From contig JAFWXL010000063.1 in the NCBI GenBank assembly GCA_017545905.1, forward strand, positions 1 through 41,752: a stretch of DNA of 41,752 nucleotides, given 5' to 3'. The position numbers and the translations under genes were made by a program. The notes under the pieces were generated by a model, which was given only the letters and a program-made list of their open reading frames with translations, ran no database searches and was not told the DNA's origin. The stretch is from Clostridia bacterium. GTDB lineage: Bacteria > Bacillota > Clostridia > Christensenellales > Aristaeellaceae. Below are positions 7,794 to 16,469 of this stretch, in pieces (positions within the stretch are counted from its first letter, which is position 1; each line of letters opens with the position of its first letter).

Positions 7794-9803
7794 TCAGACA
7801 GCGCAGTCTTCCCTGCTGTCTGCCAGCTGCATTTCATCCGCATCCACCGCGGAGGAATTGACCTCTTCCGGCGCATGATAGGTGTCCACGACACGTTTGA
7901 GCGCGCTGCGCACCTTTTCATCGTTCTGCGTGAGGATCGCCTTGCGAAGAATATCCAGCTTGGCGTTGATCTCCTCCCGGTCAAGCGGCTTGTCGCGCTC
8001 GATGAAGATCATGCTGTTGTCCGTGCGTGTGAGTTCCTCCGTCTTGATGAGCAGCTCTTCGTAGAGCTTCTCACCTGGTCGAAGACCTGTTTCGATGATG
8101 TTGATATCCCTGTAGGGCTCATAGCCGGAAAGCCGGATCATGCTCTCCGCCAGCTCCAGAATCCTGACCGGCTTGCCCATGTCCAGCACGTAGAGCTCGC
8201 CGTCACGGGCCATCGCGCCGGATTCCAGCACCAGCTGGCTTGCCTCCGGGATGGTCATGAAATAGCGGATGATGCGTCTGTCCGTCAGGGTGACCGGGCC
8301 GCCCGCGGCAATCTGGCGCTTGAACAGCGGAATCACAGATCCGTTGCTGCCCAGCACATTGCCAAAGCGCGTTGCGCTGAAGTTGGTCCTGCTGCCGGCG
8401 CGGCTGAGCACGATCATTTCACACAGGCGCTTGGTTGCGCCCATCACGTTGGTGGGGTTGACTGCCTTGTCTGTGGAGATCATCGTGAACTTCTTCACGC
8501 CGAAGCGTTCGCTGCTCGATACGATATTGAGCGTACCGAAGACATTGTTCTTGACCGCCTCGCAGCAGTTATGCTCCATCAGCGGCACATGCTTGTGCGC
8601 TGCAGCATGCAGCACGATATCCGGGCGGTAGCGCTCAAACACGCAGTCCAGCGCAGCGCCGTCACAGATGGAAACAATCTCCACGCGCACATCCAGCGTC
8701 ACGCCGTAGGCAATGCGCAGCTCCTGCTGAATATCGTAGGCGCCGTTTTCATACACATCCAGAATGATCAGCTGCTCGGGCTGCATCTTGGCGATCTGGC
8801 GGCAAAGCTCGCTGCCGATGGAACCGCCGCCGCCGGATATGAGCACGCGCTTGCCGCGGTAATAGGCATTCGTGCGTTCGTTGGTGAAATCCACCGGCTG
8901 GCGGAAGAGCAGCTCCTCGATGTCAAACTCGCGCATGCTGCGCTTTCCGTTTTCCACGGTCTGCGTCAGCGGATAGTCGTAAACCTTGAGCTTGCAGCCG
9001 GTCTGCTGGTAGAGATCGTAGAGCTCCTTCTTGCGCTCCGCCTGCATCTTGGGCAGAGCAAAGACGATCTCCTGAATCGGGAAGCTCATCAGGCGCTCCT
9101 GCGTCGCCTCATCCTCGGAGAGCACCGGTACGCCGTTGATGCTCCGGCCGATCTTCTCTTTATCGATATCGATAAAGCAGCACGGCCTGTACGCCGAGCG
9201 CGGATTGTTGGCCAGTTCCTCGGCGAACATGACGCCCACACGGCCCGCGCCGACCACGGCAATATTGATCTTGGGCGTGATGCTCTTTGCATCCGTCTCC
9301 TTGCGCAGCGGCCTGTCTTCAAAATCGGTCAGACGAATGCCTGCCGTCAGCCTGCGAAGCACGACAGCCGCCCTGCTTTCGCCGTATTCATACAGGTACT
9401 GATAGATCAGGCGGATCGTCATGGCAAAGAGCAGATTGAGCGCACAGATGCTCATCACGCGCACAAAGGATATCTTATACACATTGTAGAGTATGACGCT
9501 CTGCGCCGCATAATAGGTTACGCCCGCCAGAAAATCCATCAGGATCATCTGCATATAGGCCATCGTGCCGCCGTATCGCCAGATCTGGCGGTAAACGCCG
9601 CCGATGATGCGCCAGATGAACACGCACGCCGCGCCCAGCAGCACCTGAATGACCACCGCCTGATCCGCCAGATGCGCATCCTCGCTGGGATAGATCACCA
9701 GCATCAGTATATCCACAAACAAAAGCAGCAGCGCGTCGCACACCATCAGCTTGAGCTTGTGATGGCGGCTCTGTTCCGTCTGCCTGTTTTCACGCAAATT
9801 CAT
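7794..9803 (-). CDS. membrane-bound NDP-sugar 4,6-dehydratase/epimerase (CapD/PglF family)
   Basis: 669 aa, typical for this family. About four N-terminal membrane helices (residues 18-150) are followed by a first Rossmann domain (AVVGAGRVG) and a C-terminal extended-SDR catalytic domain (VLISGGGGSIGSELCRQ). The catalytic region STDKAVNPTNVMGATKRL has Met where soluble SDRs have Tyr, the known variation of PglF/WbpM/CapD-type dehydratases. The likely reaction is UDP-GlcNAc to the 4-keto-6-deoxy sugar for capsule, glycoprotein or cell-wall glycans. I chose the ATG at 9803, preceded by AGGAG, rather than the longer frame to 9986. A KdsC-like phosphatase follows 23 nt downstream; a lipid-linked sugar transferase lies 7 kb away. 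Confidence 0.88.
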   Translation of the reverse strand: MNLRENRQTEQSRHHKLKLMVCDALLLLFVDILMLVIYPSEDAHLADQAVVIQVLLGAACVFIWRIIGGVYRQIWRYGGTMAYMQMILMDFLAGVTYYAAQSVILYNVYKISFVRVMSICALNLLFAMTIRLIYQYLYEYGESRAAVVLRRLTAGIRLTDFEDRPLRKETDAKSITPKINIAVVGAGRVGVMFAEELANNPRSAYRPCCFIDIDKEKIGRSINGVPVLSEDEATQERLMSFPIQEIVFALPKMQAERKKELYDLYQQTGCKLKVYDYPLTQTVENGKRSMREFDIEELLFRQPVDFTNERTNAYYRGKRVLISGGGGSIGSELCRQIAKMQPEQLIILDVYENGAYDIQQELRIAYGVTLDVRVEIVSICDGAALDCVFERYRPDIVLHAAAHKHVPLMEHNCCEAVKNNVFGTLNIVSSSERFGVKKFTMISTDKAVNPTNVMGATKRLCEMIVLSRAGSRTNFSATRFGNVLGSNGSVIPLFKRQIAAGGPVTLTDRRIIRYFMTIPEASQLVLESGAMARDGELYVLDMGKPVRILELAESMIRLSGYEPYRDINIIETGLRPGEKLYEELLIKTEELTRTDNSMIFIERDKPLDREEINAKLDILRKAILTQNDEKVRSALKRVVDTYHAPEEVNSSAVDADEMQLADSREDCAV

Positions 9804-9867
9804 GATTTTCGCTCCTGTAACAGCGAATACATGCCAAACCGCATAATTTCGCATATTAAATAAAGAC

Positions 9868-9896
9868 AGGTTACCACGTTTTCCTGTCCGCGTCAA
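9868..9896 (-). promoter_or_regulatory. candidate promoter for the dehydratase/HAD operon
   Basis: On the minus strand, TTGACG (9891-9896), 17-bp spacer, then TAACCT (9868-9873). The -10 is weak, so this is a candidate only. Confidence 0.45.
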
Positions 9897-10018
9897 GATT
9901 TGCACACCAACAGAATGCAAAAGGCGCGGTTTTTGTCCCGTTTTTTCACACAAACCGGTAGGAAGGCGGCGCAATTCGTGATACAATGAAAACAGCTGTG
10001 AACATAAGGAGAGTACGC

Positions 10019-11302
10019 ATGAAGCTCAATTACAAACAGACATTTCTGGTCGGTCTGGCGTTTCTGTCCATCAGCGCTTTCTGGCAGATGTACGACAGCA
10101 TCGTTCCGCTGATTCTGCAAAACACATTCCATCTGAATGAATCGCTCATCGGCGGCATCATGGCACTTGACAATGTGCTGGCCGTATTCCTGCTGCCCAT
10201 CATCGGCACGCTCTCGGACAGGGTCAATACCCCGCTGGGCAAGCGTACGCCCTTTATTCTGGGCGGCACGGCGGCAGCCGTCGCATTCATGCTGCTGCTG
10301 CCCTATGCGGATGCAAGCAGGAATCTGGCGCTGTTTGTCATCGCCCTGTGCCTGACGCTTGTCTCCATGGCGATGTACCGCTCTCCCGCGGTTGCGCTGA
10401 TGCCCGATCTGACGCCCAAGCCGCTGCGCTCAAGCGCCAATGCGGTCATCAACCTGATGGGCGCTGTCGGCGGCGTGTGCGCGCTGGCGCTCATCCGCTT
10501 CGCCGTACCCCAGGGAGAACACCCGAGCTACGCCGGCGTATTCCTCGGCGTTGCCTTCATGATGGTTGCCGCAGTCGTGCTTCTGCTGATCACCATCCGC
10601 GAAAGGCCGCTCGCAGCACAGATTGCGCGTGAGTATCCGGATGACAATGAGGACACTGCGCCCGCTTCCGGCACAAAGACCGCGCCGCTGCCCAAGGACG
10701 TCGCGCGCAGCCTGCGCCTGATTCTCCTCTCTGTTGCGCTGTGGTTCACCGCATACAACGGCGTCACCACCGCCTTCTCCCGCTATGCGGTCACCGTCTG
10801 GAAGATGGAGGGCGGCGGCTTTGCCTCCTGCCTGATGGTCGCCACCGTTGCGGCAATCCTCAGCTATCTCCCCATCGGCATGATCGCCTCGCGCATTGGC
10901 CGCAAGAAGACGATCATGCTCGGTCTTTGCCTGATGCTCATCAGCTTCAGCGCCGTGTTTTTCTATCCGACCTACAACGTGACGGCCAACTTCTTCTTCG
11001 TGCTCATCGGCTGCGGCTGGGCTGCCGTAGGCGTGAACAGCCTGCCGATGGTCGTGGAGATGAGCCGCGGCAGCGAAATCGGCAAGTACACCGGCCTGTA
11101 CTACACGTTCTCAATGACCGCACAGATCATCACGCCGGTTCTCTCCGGCATGCTGCTGCAGTATGTTTCCTACAACACGCTCTTCCCGTATGCGATCTTC
11201 TTCACCTGCTGCGCGCTGGCAACCATGAGTCAGGTCAGACACGGCGACGCAAAGCCCGCGCCCAAAAAGCATGCCATTGAACACTACGACACGGACAACT
11301 GA
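10019..11302 (+). CDS. MFS transporter
   Basis: 427 aa with about 12 hydrophobic helices, split into two six-helix halves by a polar loop around residues 195-235. The loop between helices 2 and 3 reads GTLSDRVNTPLGKRTPF, a variant of the MFS motif A, as found in GPH/SLC45-like sugar carriers. The second half repeats it as IGMIASRIGRKKT. I chose the ATG at 10019 because AAGGAGA lies 7 nt upstream; the earlier in-frame ATG at 9986 has no ribosome site. A TACAAT near 9982 may be the -10. It is followed 11 nt later by a glycerophosphodiesterase gene, so the substrate might be a glycerophosphodiester or polyol, but this is only context. Confidence 0.8.
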   Translation: MKLNYKQTFLVGLAFLSISAFWQMYDSIVPLILQNTFHLNESLIGGIMALDNVLAVFLLPIIGTLSDRVNTPLGKRTPFILGGTAAAVAFMLLLPYADASRNLALFVIALCLTLVSMAMYRSPAVALMPDLTPKPLRSSANAVINLMGAVGGVCALALIRFAVPQGEHPSYAGVFLGVAFMMVAAVVLLLITIRERPLAAQIAREYPDDNEDTAPASGTKTAPLPKDVARSLRLILLSVALWFTAYNGVTTAFSRYAVTVWKMEGGGFASCLMVATVAAILSYLPIGMIASRIGRKKTIMLGLCLMLISFSAVFFYPTYNVTANFFFVLIGCGWAAVGVNSLPMVVEMSRGSEIGKYTGLYYTFSMTAQIITPVLSGMLLQYVSYNTLFPYAIFFTCCALATMSQVRHGDAKPAPKKHAIEHYDTDN

Positions 11303-11313
11303 GGTGACTGACC

Positions 11314-12126
11314 ATGATCATTCTTCTGATTCTGATTCTGCTTGCCATCGTCTTCCTTTTCCTCCTTGCGCCGCGCATGACGGGCAGGCCGGACGCCTCC
11401 GCCCTGATGGGCGTATACTATGCGCACCGCGGCCTGCATGACAACAAGGGCGACGCGCCGGAAAACTCTCTGGCGGCGATTAAAAACGCCGTTGCGCACG
11501 GCTACGGCATCGAATTTGACGTGCAGCTCACGCGCGACCGCTTTCCCGTGGTCTTCCACGACGAAAGCCTCCAGCGCGTATGCGGCGTGGAGGGCAATGT
11601 GCGCGATTACACCTATGAAGAGCTGCAGCAGTTTACGCTGCTCGCCTCTCAGGAGCGCATTCCGCTGTTTGCCGACGTGCTTGCCGCGGTGGACGGCAAG
11701 GTGCCGCTGATCATTGAGATCAAGATTCACGAAAATGCCGGAGAGGTCTGCGCAAAGGCCGACGAGCTGATTTCCGCCTACAAGGGCCCGTACTGCATCG
11801 AGTCGTTTGATCCGCGTGCCGTCGCATGGTACAGGAAGAATCGGCCGCAGGTCATCCGCGGTCAGCTCTCCACGTGTTTCAGCGCGCCGGACAAGCGCGA
11901 GGAATTCGTCCATATGCTTGTGCATTATCTTTTCACCAACGTGATGACCAGACCTGATTTCATCGCCTATGACCACAAGCATAAGGGAAATATCTCCCGC
12001 ACGCTGTGCAGAAAGCTCTTTGGCGCGCTGAGCGTGGCGTGGACGCTCGAGAGCCAGCAGGAGCTGGACGCGGCGAAGGACGATTTCGATCTGTTTATCT
12101 TTGAGCAGTTCATTCCCGGAAACTGA
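11314..12126 (+). CDS. glycerophosphodiester phosphodiesterase family protein
   Basis: 270 aa. One N-terminal hydrophobic segment (residues 1-19) looks like a membrane anchor or uncleaved signal, so the catalytic domain probably faces outward. The GDPD active-site pattern is complete: His38-Arg39 in AHRG, Glu50-Asn51 in PENS, Glu67 and Asp69 in IEFDVQ, and His82-Asp83 in FHDE, with a later IEIK strand. The enzyme class cleaves glycerophosphodiesters to sn-glycerol-3-phosphate and an alcohol, often in phospholipid or teichoic-acid turnover. It is translationally close to the MFS gene (11 nt) and ends at a strong hairpin. Confidence 0.87.
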   Translation: MIILLILILLAIVFLFLLAPRMTGRPDASALMGVYYAHRGLHDNKGDAPENSLAAIKNAVAHGYGIEFDVQLTRDRFPVVFHDESLQRVCGVEGNVRDYTYEELQQFTLLASQERIPLFADVLAAVDGKVPLIIEIKIHENAGEVCAKADELISAYKGPYCIESFDPRAVAWYRKNRPQVIRGQLSTCFSAPDKREEFVHMLVHYLFTNVMTRPDFIAYDHKHKGNISRTLCRKLFGALSVAWTLESQQELDAAKDDFDLFIFEQFIPGN

Positions 12127-12148
12127 AACGCCGGCACAAACCGGCGTA

Positions 12149-12190
12149 AAGGGAGTCTGAGGGATCATCCCCTCAGACTCCCTTCTTTAT
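12149..12190. terminator. bidirectional terminator between GDPD and hydF
   Basis: The arms AAGGGAGTCTGAGGG (12149-12163) and CCCTCAGACTCCCTT (12170-12184) pair, with a T-rich tail on the plus side and a shorter one on the minus side. A smaller CGCCGG/CCGGCG hairpin precedes it at about 12129-12146. It separates convergent genes and overlaps the last codons of hydF. Confidence 0.85.
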
Positions 12191-13398
12191 TTCGTACAGG
12201 CTTCAAGGAGCCGTTGATCTGCAAAGATCTCAAGACTCCTCTTCAGAATCCCATGCATATGCGCGATCGCCATGCCGTAATTGATCACCGGCACGCCCGC
12301 TTCCTTCGCCTGCAGCAACCTTGCCTTCATCATCTGCGCAGTCAGCGTGCAGCCGCCGCAATGCACAATCAGCGCATATGCTTTCAGATCCTGCGGAAAA
12401 TCGCCGCCGGAGCAGAACGCATACTCCAGCTTCCTGCCCGTATACTTCCCGATCCAGTCCGGCATCTTCACCGTGCCGATGTCGTTGCACTGCCTGTGAT
12501 GCGTGCATCCCTCGGCAATGAGCACGCGGTCGCCGTCCTTCAGCCCGGAAAGCGCCGCCGCACCGCCAAGGAGCATCTTCAGGCTTCCCTTGTAGCGCGC
12601 AAAGAGGATCGAAAACGACGTCAGCGCTATATCCGGCGGTACGTCTGCCGCCACGCGCTCAAATGCCTGCGAATCCGTGATCACCAGCTTCGGCTTCACC
12701 GAAAGCATCGCAAGCGTCTTTCTGACCTCCGTATCCTGGCAGACAACCGCCATCATGTGATGATCCAGCAGCTCGCGGATGGTCTGCTGCTGGGGCAGGA
12801 TCAGCCGTCCCTTGGGCGCAGACTCGTCCACAGGCACGACCAGAAGCGCCAGATCACCGGGCTCAAGCAGATCCGCCACGATTCTTCTTTCTTCTTTCTT
12901 CTTGCCGGCAAAGCTGCCCAGCCGCGCCTTCAGCGCCTCAATGCCCTCGCCTGTCACCGCGCTGACGTACAGCTCATTTTCCCCCGGCGCCGGACGTTGC
13001 GGGAGCAGATCGCATTTGTTCCAGCAGACCACATGGTCAAGGCCGCGCGCCTGAAATGCCGCCAGCAGCTCCCTGTCCTCCTGACGCATGCCCCATTCGC
13101 TGCCTACCACCAGCACGGCGATATTCACCTGATCGAGCATCGCCTTTGCGCGGGATACGCGCATGCTTCCCAGCTCGCCCACGTCGTCCAGACCCGGCGT
13201 ATCGATGATCACCACCGGGCCCAGCGGCAGAAGCTCCATCGCCTTTTTCACAGGATCCGTCGTCGTGCCCTTCACATCGCTGACCAGCGACAGCGCCTGA
13301 CCGGTCACAGCATTGACAAGGCTGGATTTACCTGCATTGCGCATGCCGAAAAAGCCGATATGCAGCCGTTCGGAAGACGGTGTATTGTGTAAACTCAT
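12187..13398 (-). CDS. hydF: [FeFe]-hydrogenase maturation GTPase HydF
   Basis: 403 aa. The N-terminal Era/TrmE-like GTPase has a P-loop GMRNAGKSS (18-26), switch threonines in GTTTDPV (44-50), DTPG (66-69) and NKCD. A linker and a C-terminal cluster domain follow, with CTHHRQCNDIG and HCGGC, the conserved Cys/His [4Fe-4S] ligands of HydF. HydF is the scaffold on which the 2Fe subcluster is assembled from HydE and HydG products before transfer to the hydrogenase. It is the last gene of the maturation operon, 44 nt after hydG. All key residues appear present. Confidence 0.95.
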   Translation of the reverse strand: MSLHNTPSSERLHIGFFGMRNAGKSSLVNAVTGQALSLVSDVKGTTTDPVKKAMELLPLGPVVIIDTPGLDDVGELGSMRVSRAKAMLDQVNIAVLVVGSEWGMRQEDRELLAAFQARGLDHVVCWNKCDLLPQRPAPGENELYVSAVTGEGIEALKARLGSFAGKKKEERRIVADLLEPGDLALLVVPVDESAPKGRLILPQQQTIRELLDHHMMAVVCQDTEVRKTLAMLSVKPKLVITDSQAFERVAADVPPDIALTSFSILFARYKGSLKMLLGGAAALSGLKDGDRVLIAEGCTHHRQCNDIGTVKMPDWIGKYTGRKLEYAFCSGGDFPQDLKAYALIVHCGGCTLTAQMMKARLLQAKEAGVPVINYGMAIAHMHGILKRSLEIFADQRLLEACTK

Positions 13399-13442
13399 CC
13401 CACGGTTCTCCTTTCAGACAGCCTTATCCTTCTGCACAAGGC

Positions 13443-14891
13443 TCAGAACCGGAAATCGCGCCGGTTGGAATGCATGATGGCCTCGATATTCTCCTTGGCG
13501 ATCACGCGGACCTTTTCCTTGGGAATGCGCTCCAGCTCACGCTCGATCATCGCAAAGCCGACCTTCTTCGTCTCCTCGCTTGCATAGTCGGTCAGAAACT
13601 CGGTCAGCGTCATCAGCGCATTGGGATGGCAGCAATTGAGAATCTGACCGTTCTTGCACAGGCTCATGAACCGGTCGCCCGTGCGGCCCAGGCGATAGCA
13701 TGCCGTGCAGAAGGATGGAATATGGTCGTTTTCCATCAGCCAGCGTACGACTTCATCCAGCGTGCGCTGATCCGAGACATCAAACTGTTCGGTGTCATGC
13801 GGCCGATCTGTTTCGGCATAGCCGCCCACGCTCGTACGCGATGCACCGGAAACCTGCGACACGCCGCAGCGCAGCAGCCTGCCGCGCACAGCCTCGCTCT
13901 CGCGGGTAGAAATGATGATGCCGGTATATGGCACGGCCAGACGGATGCATGCCGTGATCTTGGCAAACGTATCGTCATCAATGCCGTTGTCAAACTGATC
14001 CGGATCGATATCCGATGCACGCTTGAGGCGCGGCACAGAGATGGTATGCGGACCGACGCCATGCACCGCCTCCAGATGCTCGGCATGCATGATCAGACCG
14101 GCAAATTCATACTTATACAGCTCCAGCCCAAAGAGCACGCCGAGGCCCACGTCGTCGATGCCGCCCTCCATGGCGCGATCCATCGCCTCGGTGTGATAGC
14201 AGTAGTCGTGCTTGGGGCCGGTGGGATGCAGCTGCTCGTAGCTCTGCTTGTGATAGGTTTCCTGAAAGAGGATATAGGTGCCGATGCCGGCCTCCTTGAG
14301 CTTACGGTAATTCTCCACCGTCGTCGCAGCGATGTTCACATTCACGCGGCGGATATCGCCGTTCTTGTGGTGGACGGAGTAGATGGTTTTGATGCACTCG
14401 AGGATATACTCGATCGGATTGTTCTTCGGGTCCTCGCCCGCCTCGATCGCAAGGCGCTTATGGCCCATGTCCTGCAGAGCGATGACCTCGCTTCTGACCT
14501 CCTCCTGCGTGAGCTTCTTGCGGGGAATCGTCTTGTTCTTCAGGTGATAGGGGCAGTACACGCAGCCGTTCACGCAGTAATTGGACAGATACAGCGGCGC
14601 GAACATGACGATACGGTTGCCGTAGAACGCCAGCTTGATCTCCTCGGCGATCTCATAGATCCGCTCGATCTTCTCCGGGATCTCGCAGGCAAGCAGAACG
14701 CTTGCCTCTCTGTGCGTAAGCCCTGCGCATACGCAGCCGGTTTCCGTCTTTTTCGGGCGTGCTTTTTCCAGAATCGCATCGATCAGCCCGACATTGTTTT
14801 TGTTTGCCTCCGCATAGGCAAGCGTCTCACGGATTTCGCCGTCGTGAATGAATTCCTCGGCGTGCAGGGACTTGGGATTGTAGTTTGCCAT
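13443..14891 (-). CDS. hydG: [FeFe]-hydrogenase maturase HydG (radical SAM tyrosine lyase)
   Basis: 482 aa. The radical-SAM CX3CX2C motif is C106, C110 and C113 (NYCVNGCVYCPY). The HydG-specific C-terminal CX2CX22C motif binding the second, dangler-iron cluster starts at CTACYRLGRTGDRF and ends at NCCHPNAL. HydG cleaves L-tyrosine to p-cresol, CO and cyanide, delivering an Fe(CO)2(CN) synthon. The ATG at 14891 has AAAGGAAG upstream; the extended frame to 15032 would overlap hydE. It lies between hydE and hydF in one operon. Confidence 0.95.
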   Translation of the reverse strand: MANYNPKSLHAEEFIHDGEIRETLAYAEANKNNVGLIDAILEKARPKKTETGCVCAGLTHREASVLLACEIPEKIERIYEIAEEIKLAFYGNRIVMFAPLYLSNYCVNGCVYCPYHLKNKTIPRKKLTQEEVRSEVIALQDMGHKRLAIEAGEDPKNNPIEYILECIKTIYSVHHKNGDIRRVNVNIAATTVENYRKLKEAGIGTYILFQETYHKQSYEQLHPTGPKHDYCYHTEAMDRAMEGGIDDVGLGVLFGLELYKYEFAGLIMHAEHLEAVHGVGPHTISVPRLKRASDIDPDQFDNGIDDDTFAKITACIRLAVPYTGIIISTRESEAVRGRLLRCGVSQVSGASRTSVGGYAETDRPHDTEQFDVSDQRTLDEVVRWLMENDHIPSFCTACYRLGRTGDRFMSLCKNGQILNCCHPNALMTLTEFLTDYASEETKKVGFAMIERELERIPKEKVRVIAKENIEAIMHSNRRDFRF

Positions 14892-14950
14892 GGTTTTTCT
14901 TCCTTTCTTCGGGTCAGAAATCTCTTCCCCTTCAGATCGTTTTGGTTTGC

Positions 14951-16003
14951 TTATTCCATTTGATAATCGCCTCTGTCGGTCACAACCCTGTAACCGATAG
15001 ACGCAATTCGCATTTTGAGGCTCTGTACACACTGCGCGGATTCGTCGCCGTCGGAGAGCTTATTGTTGTAGAGCTCATATTTCTTCCTTACCGATGCCGG
15101 CGACAGATTGGGCATGACCACGTTTGCGCCGGCGAGAATGCCCTTCTCGCGGCCGTCTGGATCGAGCGTGCCCAGCGCCGTCGTTGCAGGCAGCAGCACG
15201 GACGGATGCATGAGCCGGATCACGGAGAGCAGAAAGCATGTCAGATCCACGCTGCCCGCCGCCTCGTGGGCAAAGACCGTTGCGGCATGCGGAATGAACG
15301 GGCCGATGCCCGCCATCTGCGGCTGGAATTCCTCGATAAACTTAAGATCCATCGCCAGATCCTGTGCCGTCTGATACGGAGAGCCGACCATGAAGCCGCA
15401 GCCCACCTGATAGCCCAGCTCCCTGAGGTCATGCAGGCAGCGCATGCGCGCATCAAAGGACATCTCCTTCGGATGCAGCCTGGCATAGTGCAGGGCATTG
15501 GCTGTCTCGTGGCGCAGCAGATATCTGTCTGCGCCGGCCTCGCGCAGCGCGGCATAGCTCGCGCGGCTGCGCTCGCCCACAGAAAGCGTCACCGCGCAGT
15601 CCGGATAACAGCTTTTGATCGCACGCACGATATCGCACAGCACATCGTCTGTGAAAAACGCATCCTCGCCGCCCTGCAGCACAAACGTGCGAAAGCCCAG
15701 CGCATAGCCCTCGGCGCAGGCGCTGAGGATATCCGCCTTGCCAAGCCGGTAGCGCTGGCAATTCCTGTTTCCCCGTCTGATGCCGCAGTAGAGACAGTCA
15801 TTTTTGCAGATATTGCTGATCTCGATCAGCCCGCGGATGTACACGGCTTTTCCGTATATCCGCTCGCGCGTCTCCCGCGCCCGCTGCGCAAGCAGCGCCG
15901 CGCTCTGCGGCGTTCTGCCCTCAATCAGCCGGACATACTGTGCATGCGACAGCGTATGTGTCTCGCTCAGCCGGTCGATCAGGCCTTTCATTTCGTCATT
16001 CAT
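14951..16003 (-). CDS. hydE: [FeFe]-hydrogenase maturase HydE (radical SAM)
   Basis: 350 aa. The radical-SAM cluster ligands are C66, C70 and C73 in NICKNDCLYCGIRRGN; then LQGGED and the long TIM-barrel/BATS region typical of HydE/BioB-like enzymes. HydE acts on the HydG-derived iron-cysteine complex on the way to the azadithiolate-bridged 2Fe unit. Its start overlaps the stop of the preceding small regulator by 8 nt (ATGAATGA), with no strong ribosome site of its own, so it is probably translationally coupled. Confidence 0.95.
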   Translation of the reverse strand: MNDEMKGLIDRLSETHTLSHAQYVRLIEGRTPQSAALLAQRARETRERIYGKAVYIRGLIEISNICKNDCLYCGIRRGNRNCQRYRLGKADILSACAEGYALGFRTFVLQGGEDAFFTDDVLCDIVRAIKSCYPDCAVTLSVGERSRASYAALREAGADRYLLRHETANALHYARLHPKEMSFDARMRCLHDLRELGYQVGCGFMVGSPYQTAQDLAMDLKFIEEFQPQMAGIGPFIPHAATVFAHEAAGSVDLTCFLLSVIRLMHPSVLLPATTALGTLDPDGREKGILAGANVVMPNLSPASVRKKYELYNNKLSDGDESAQCVQSLKMRIASIGYRVVTDRGDYQME

Positions 16004-16253
16004 GCGTGATCACGCTCGAATAGGACGTCTTCACGCTCACGCCGGTCATCCTGCCGATTTTGCCGGAAAGCGCAGCAATCGTATCCTGCGGCGCATCAAG
16101 CGCTACGGAAATGATGCTGATCTTTTTCTTTCGATAGGGAATACCCATCCTGCCGATGATGTGCTCGCCGTATTCGTGCAGCAGCGCGTTCACCTGCTCC
16201 ACAGCGTCCATATTCTCGATAATGATGCTCATCACAGCCACTCTTGTCTCCAT
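15996..16253 (-). CDS. TM1266-family iron-only hydrogenase system regulator
   Basis: 85 aa. The ACT/NikR-C-like small protein METRVAVMSIIIENMDAVEQ is the usual first gene of [FeFe]-hydrogenase maturation clusters (family called iron-only hydrogenase system regulator, TM1266 type). A conserved GRMGIP follows a His-Ile pair. The ATG at 16253 is preceded by AGGAGGG at good spacing; an upstream in-frame extension lies in the structured leader. It overlaps hydE by 8 nt. It has no obvious DNA-binding helix, so its mode of action (ligand sensing or protein contact) is open. Confidence 0.85.
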   Translation of the reverse strand: METRVAVMSIIIENMDAVEQVNALLHEYGEHIIGRMGIPYRKKKISIISVALDAPQDTIAALSGKIGRMTGVSVKTSYSSVITHE

Positions 16254-16276
16254 GCAATACCCTCCTGTGTATGGAT

Positions 16277-16357
16277 AAAAAAACGCCGCTGCCTGTAAAA
16301 AGGCGCGGCGCAAACAGCAGCCCCACGGGCTGCGGCTGTTCAGTTGCTCGCGCCTTT
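16277..16357 (-). promoter_or_regulatory. attenuator-like leader of the hyd maturation operon
   Basis: Read on the minus strand, the leader holds three mutually related arms. Arm 1 AAAGGCGCG (16349-16357) pairs with arm 2 CGCGCCTTT (16299-16307) around an inner hairpin (16317-16333), and this is followed by U's. Arm 2 can instead pair, as CGCCGCGCC (16302-16310), with arm 3 GGCAGCGGCG (16284-16293, one bulged A), followed directly by seven U's (16277-16283). Both forms look like intrinsic terminators, and both lie between the promoter and the ribosome site at about 16259-16265. No Rfam class was recognised by eye. Confidence 0.65.
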
Positions 16358-16392
16358 CACGCAGAAGCGCATCTTTGTGTCAGGCCATATCC

Positions 16393-16420
16393 ATTATAGC
16401 ATGAAAACTTGAAAAATCAA
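16393..16420 (-). promoter_or_regulatory. promoter of the hyd maturation operon
   Basis: On the minus strand, TTGATT (16415-16420), 16-bp spacer, perfect TATAAT (16393-16398). The -35 region includes a small inverted repeat CTTGA-TTTT-TCAAG. Predicted start near 16386 gives a leader of about 130 nt. The -35 box is 10 bp from the -35 of the divergent plus-strand promoter. Confidence 0.75.
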
Positions 16421-16430
16421 GAAAAAGGGG

Positions 16431-16459
16431 TTGACAGCGCTTTTCTCATCCGCTATAAT
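16431..16459 (+). promoter_or_regulatory. perfect consensus sigma-A promoter of a candidate sRNA
   Basis: TTGACA (16431-16436), 17-bp spacer, TATAAT (16454-16459): both hexamers match consensus exactly. No convincing protein gene lies downstream on this strand; the next gene (16707-18095) is on the opposite strand. Confidence 0.85.
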
Positions 16460-16469
16460 AAATTCACAA

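Noticed and set aside
7875..9863. 662-aa plus-strand open frame
   Set aside because: Antisense shadow of the CapD/PglF-type dehydratase, typical of GC-rich codon usage.
16254..16386. T-box, TPP or SAM riboswitch in the hyd leader
   Set aside because: No AGGGUGGNACCGCG T-box sequence, no TPP CUGAGA core and no SAM-I-like GA-rich junction were found.
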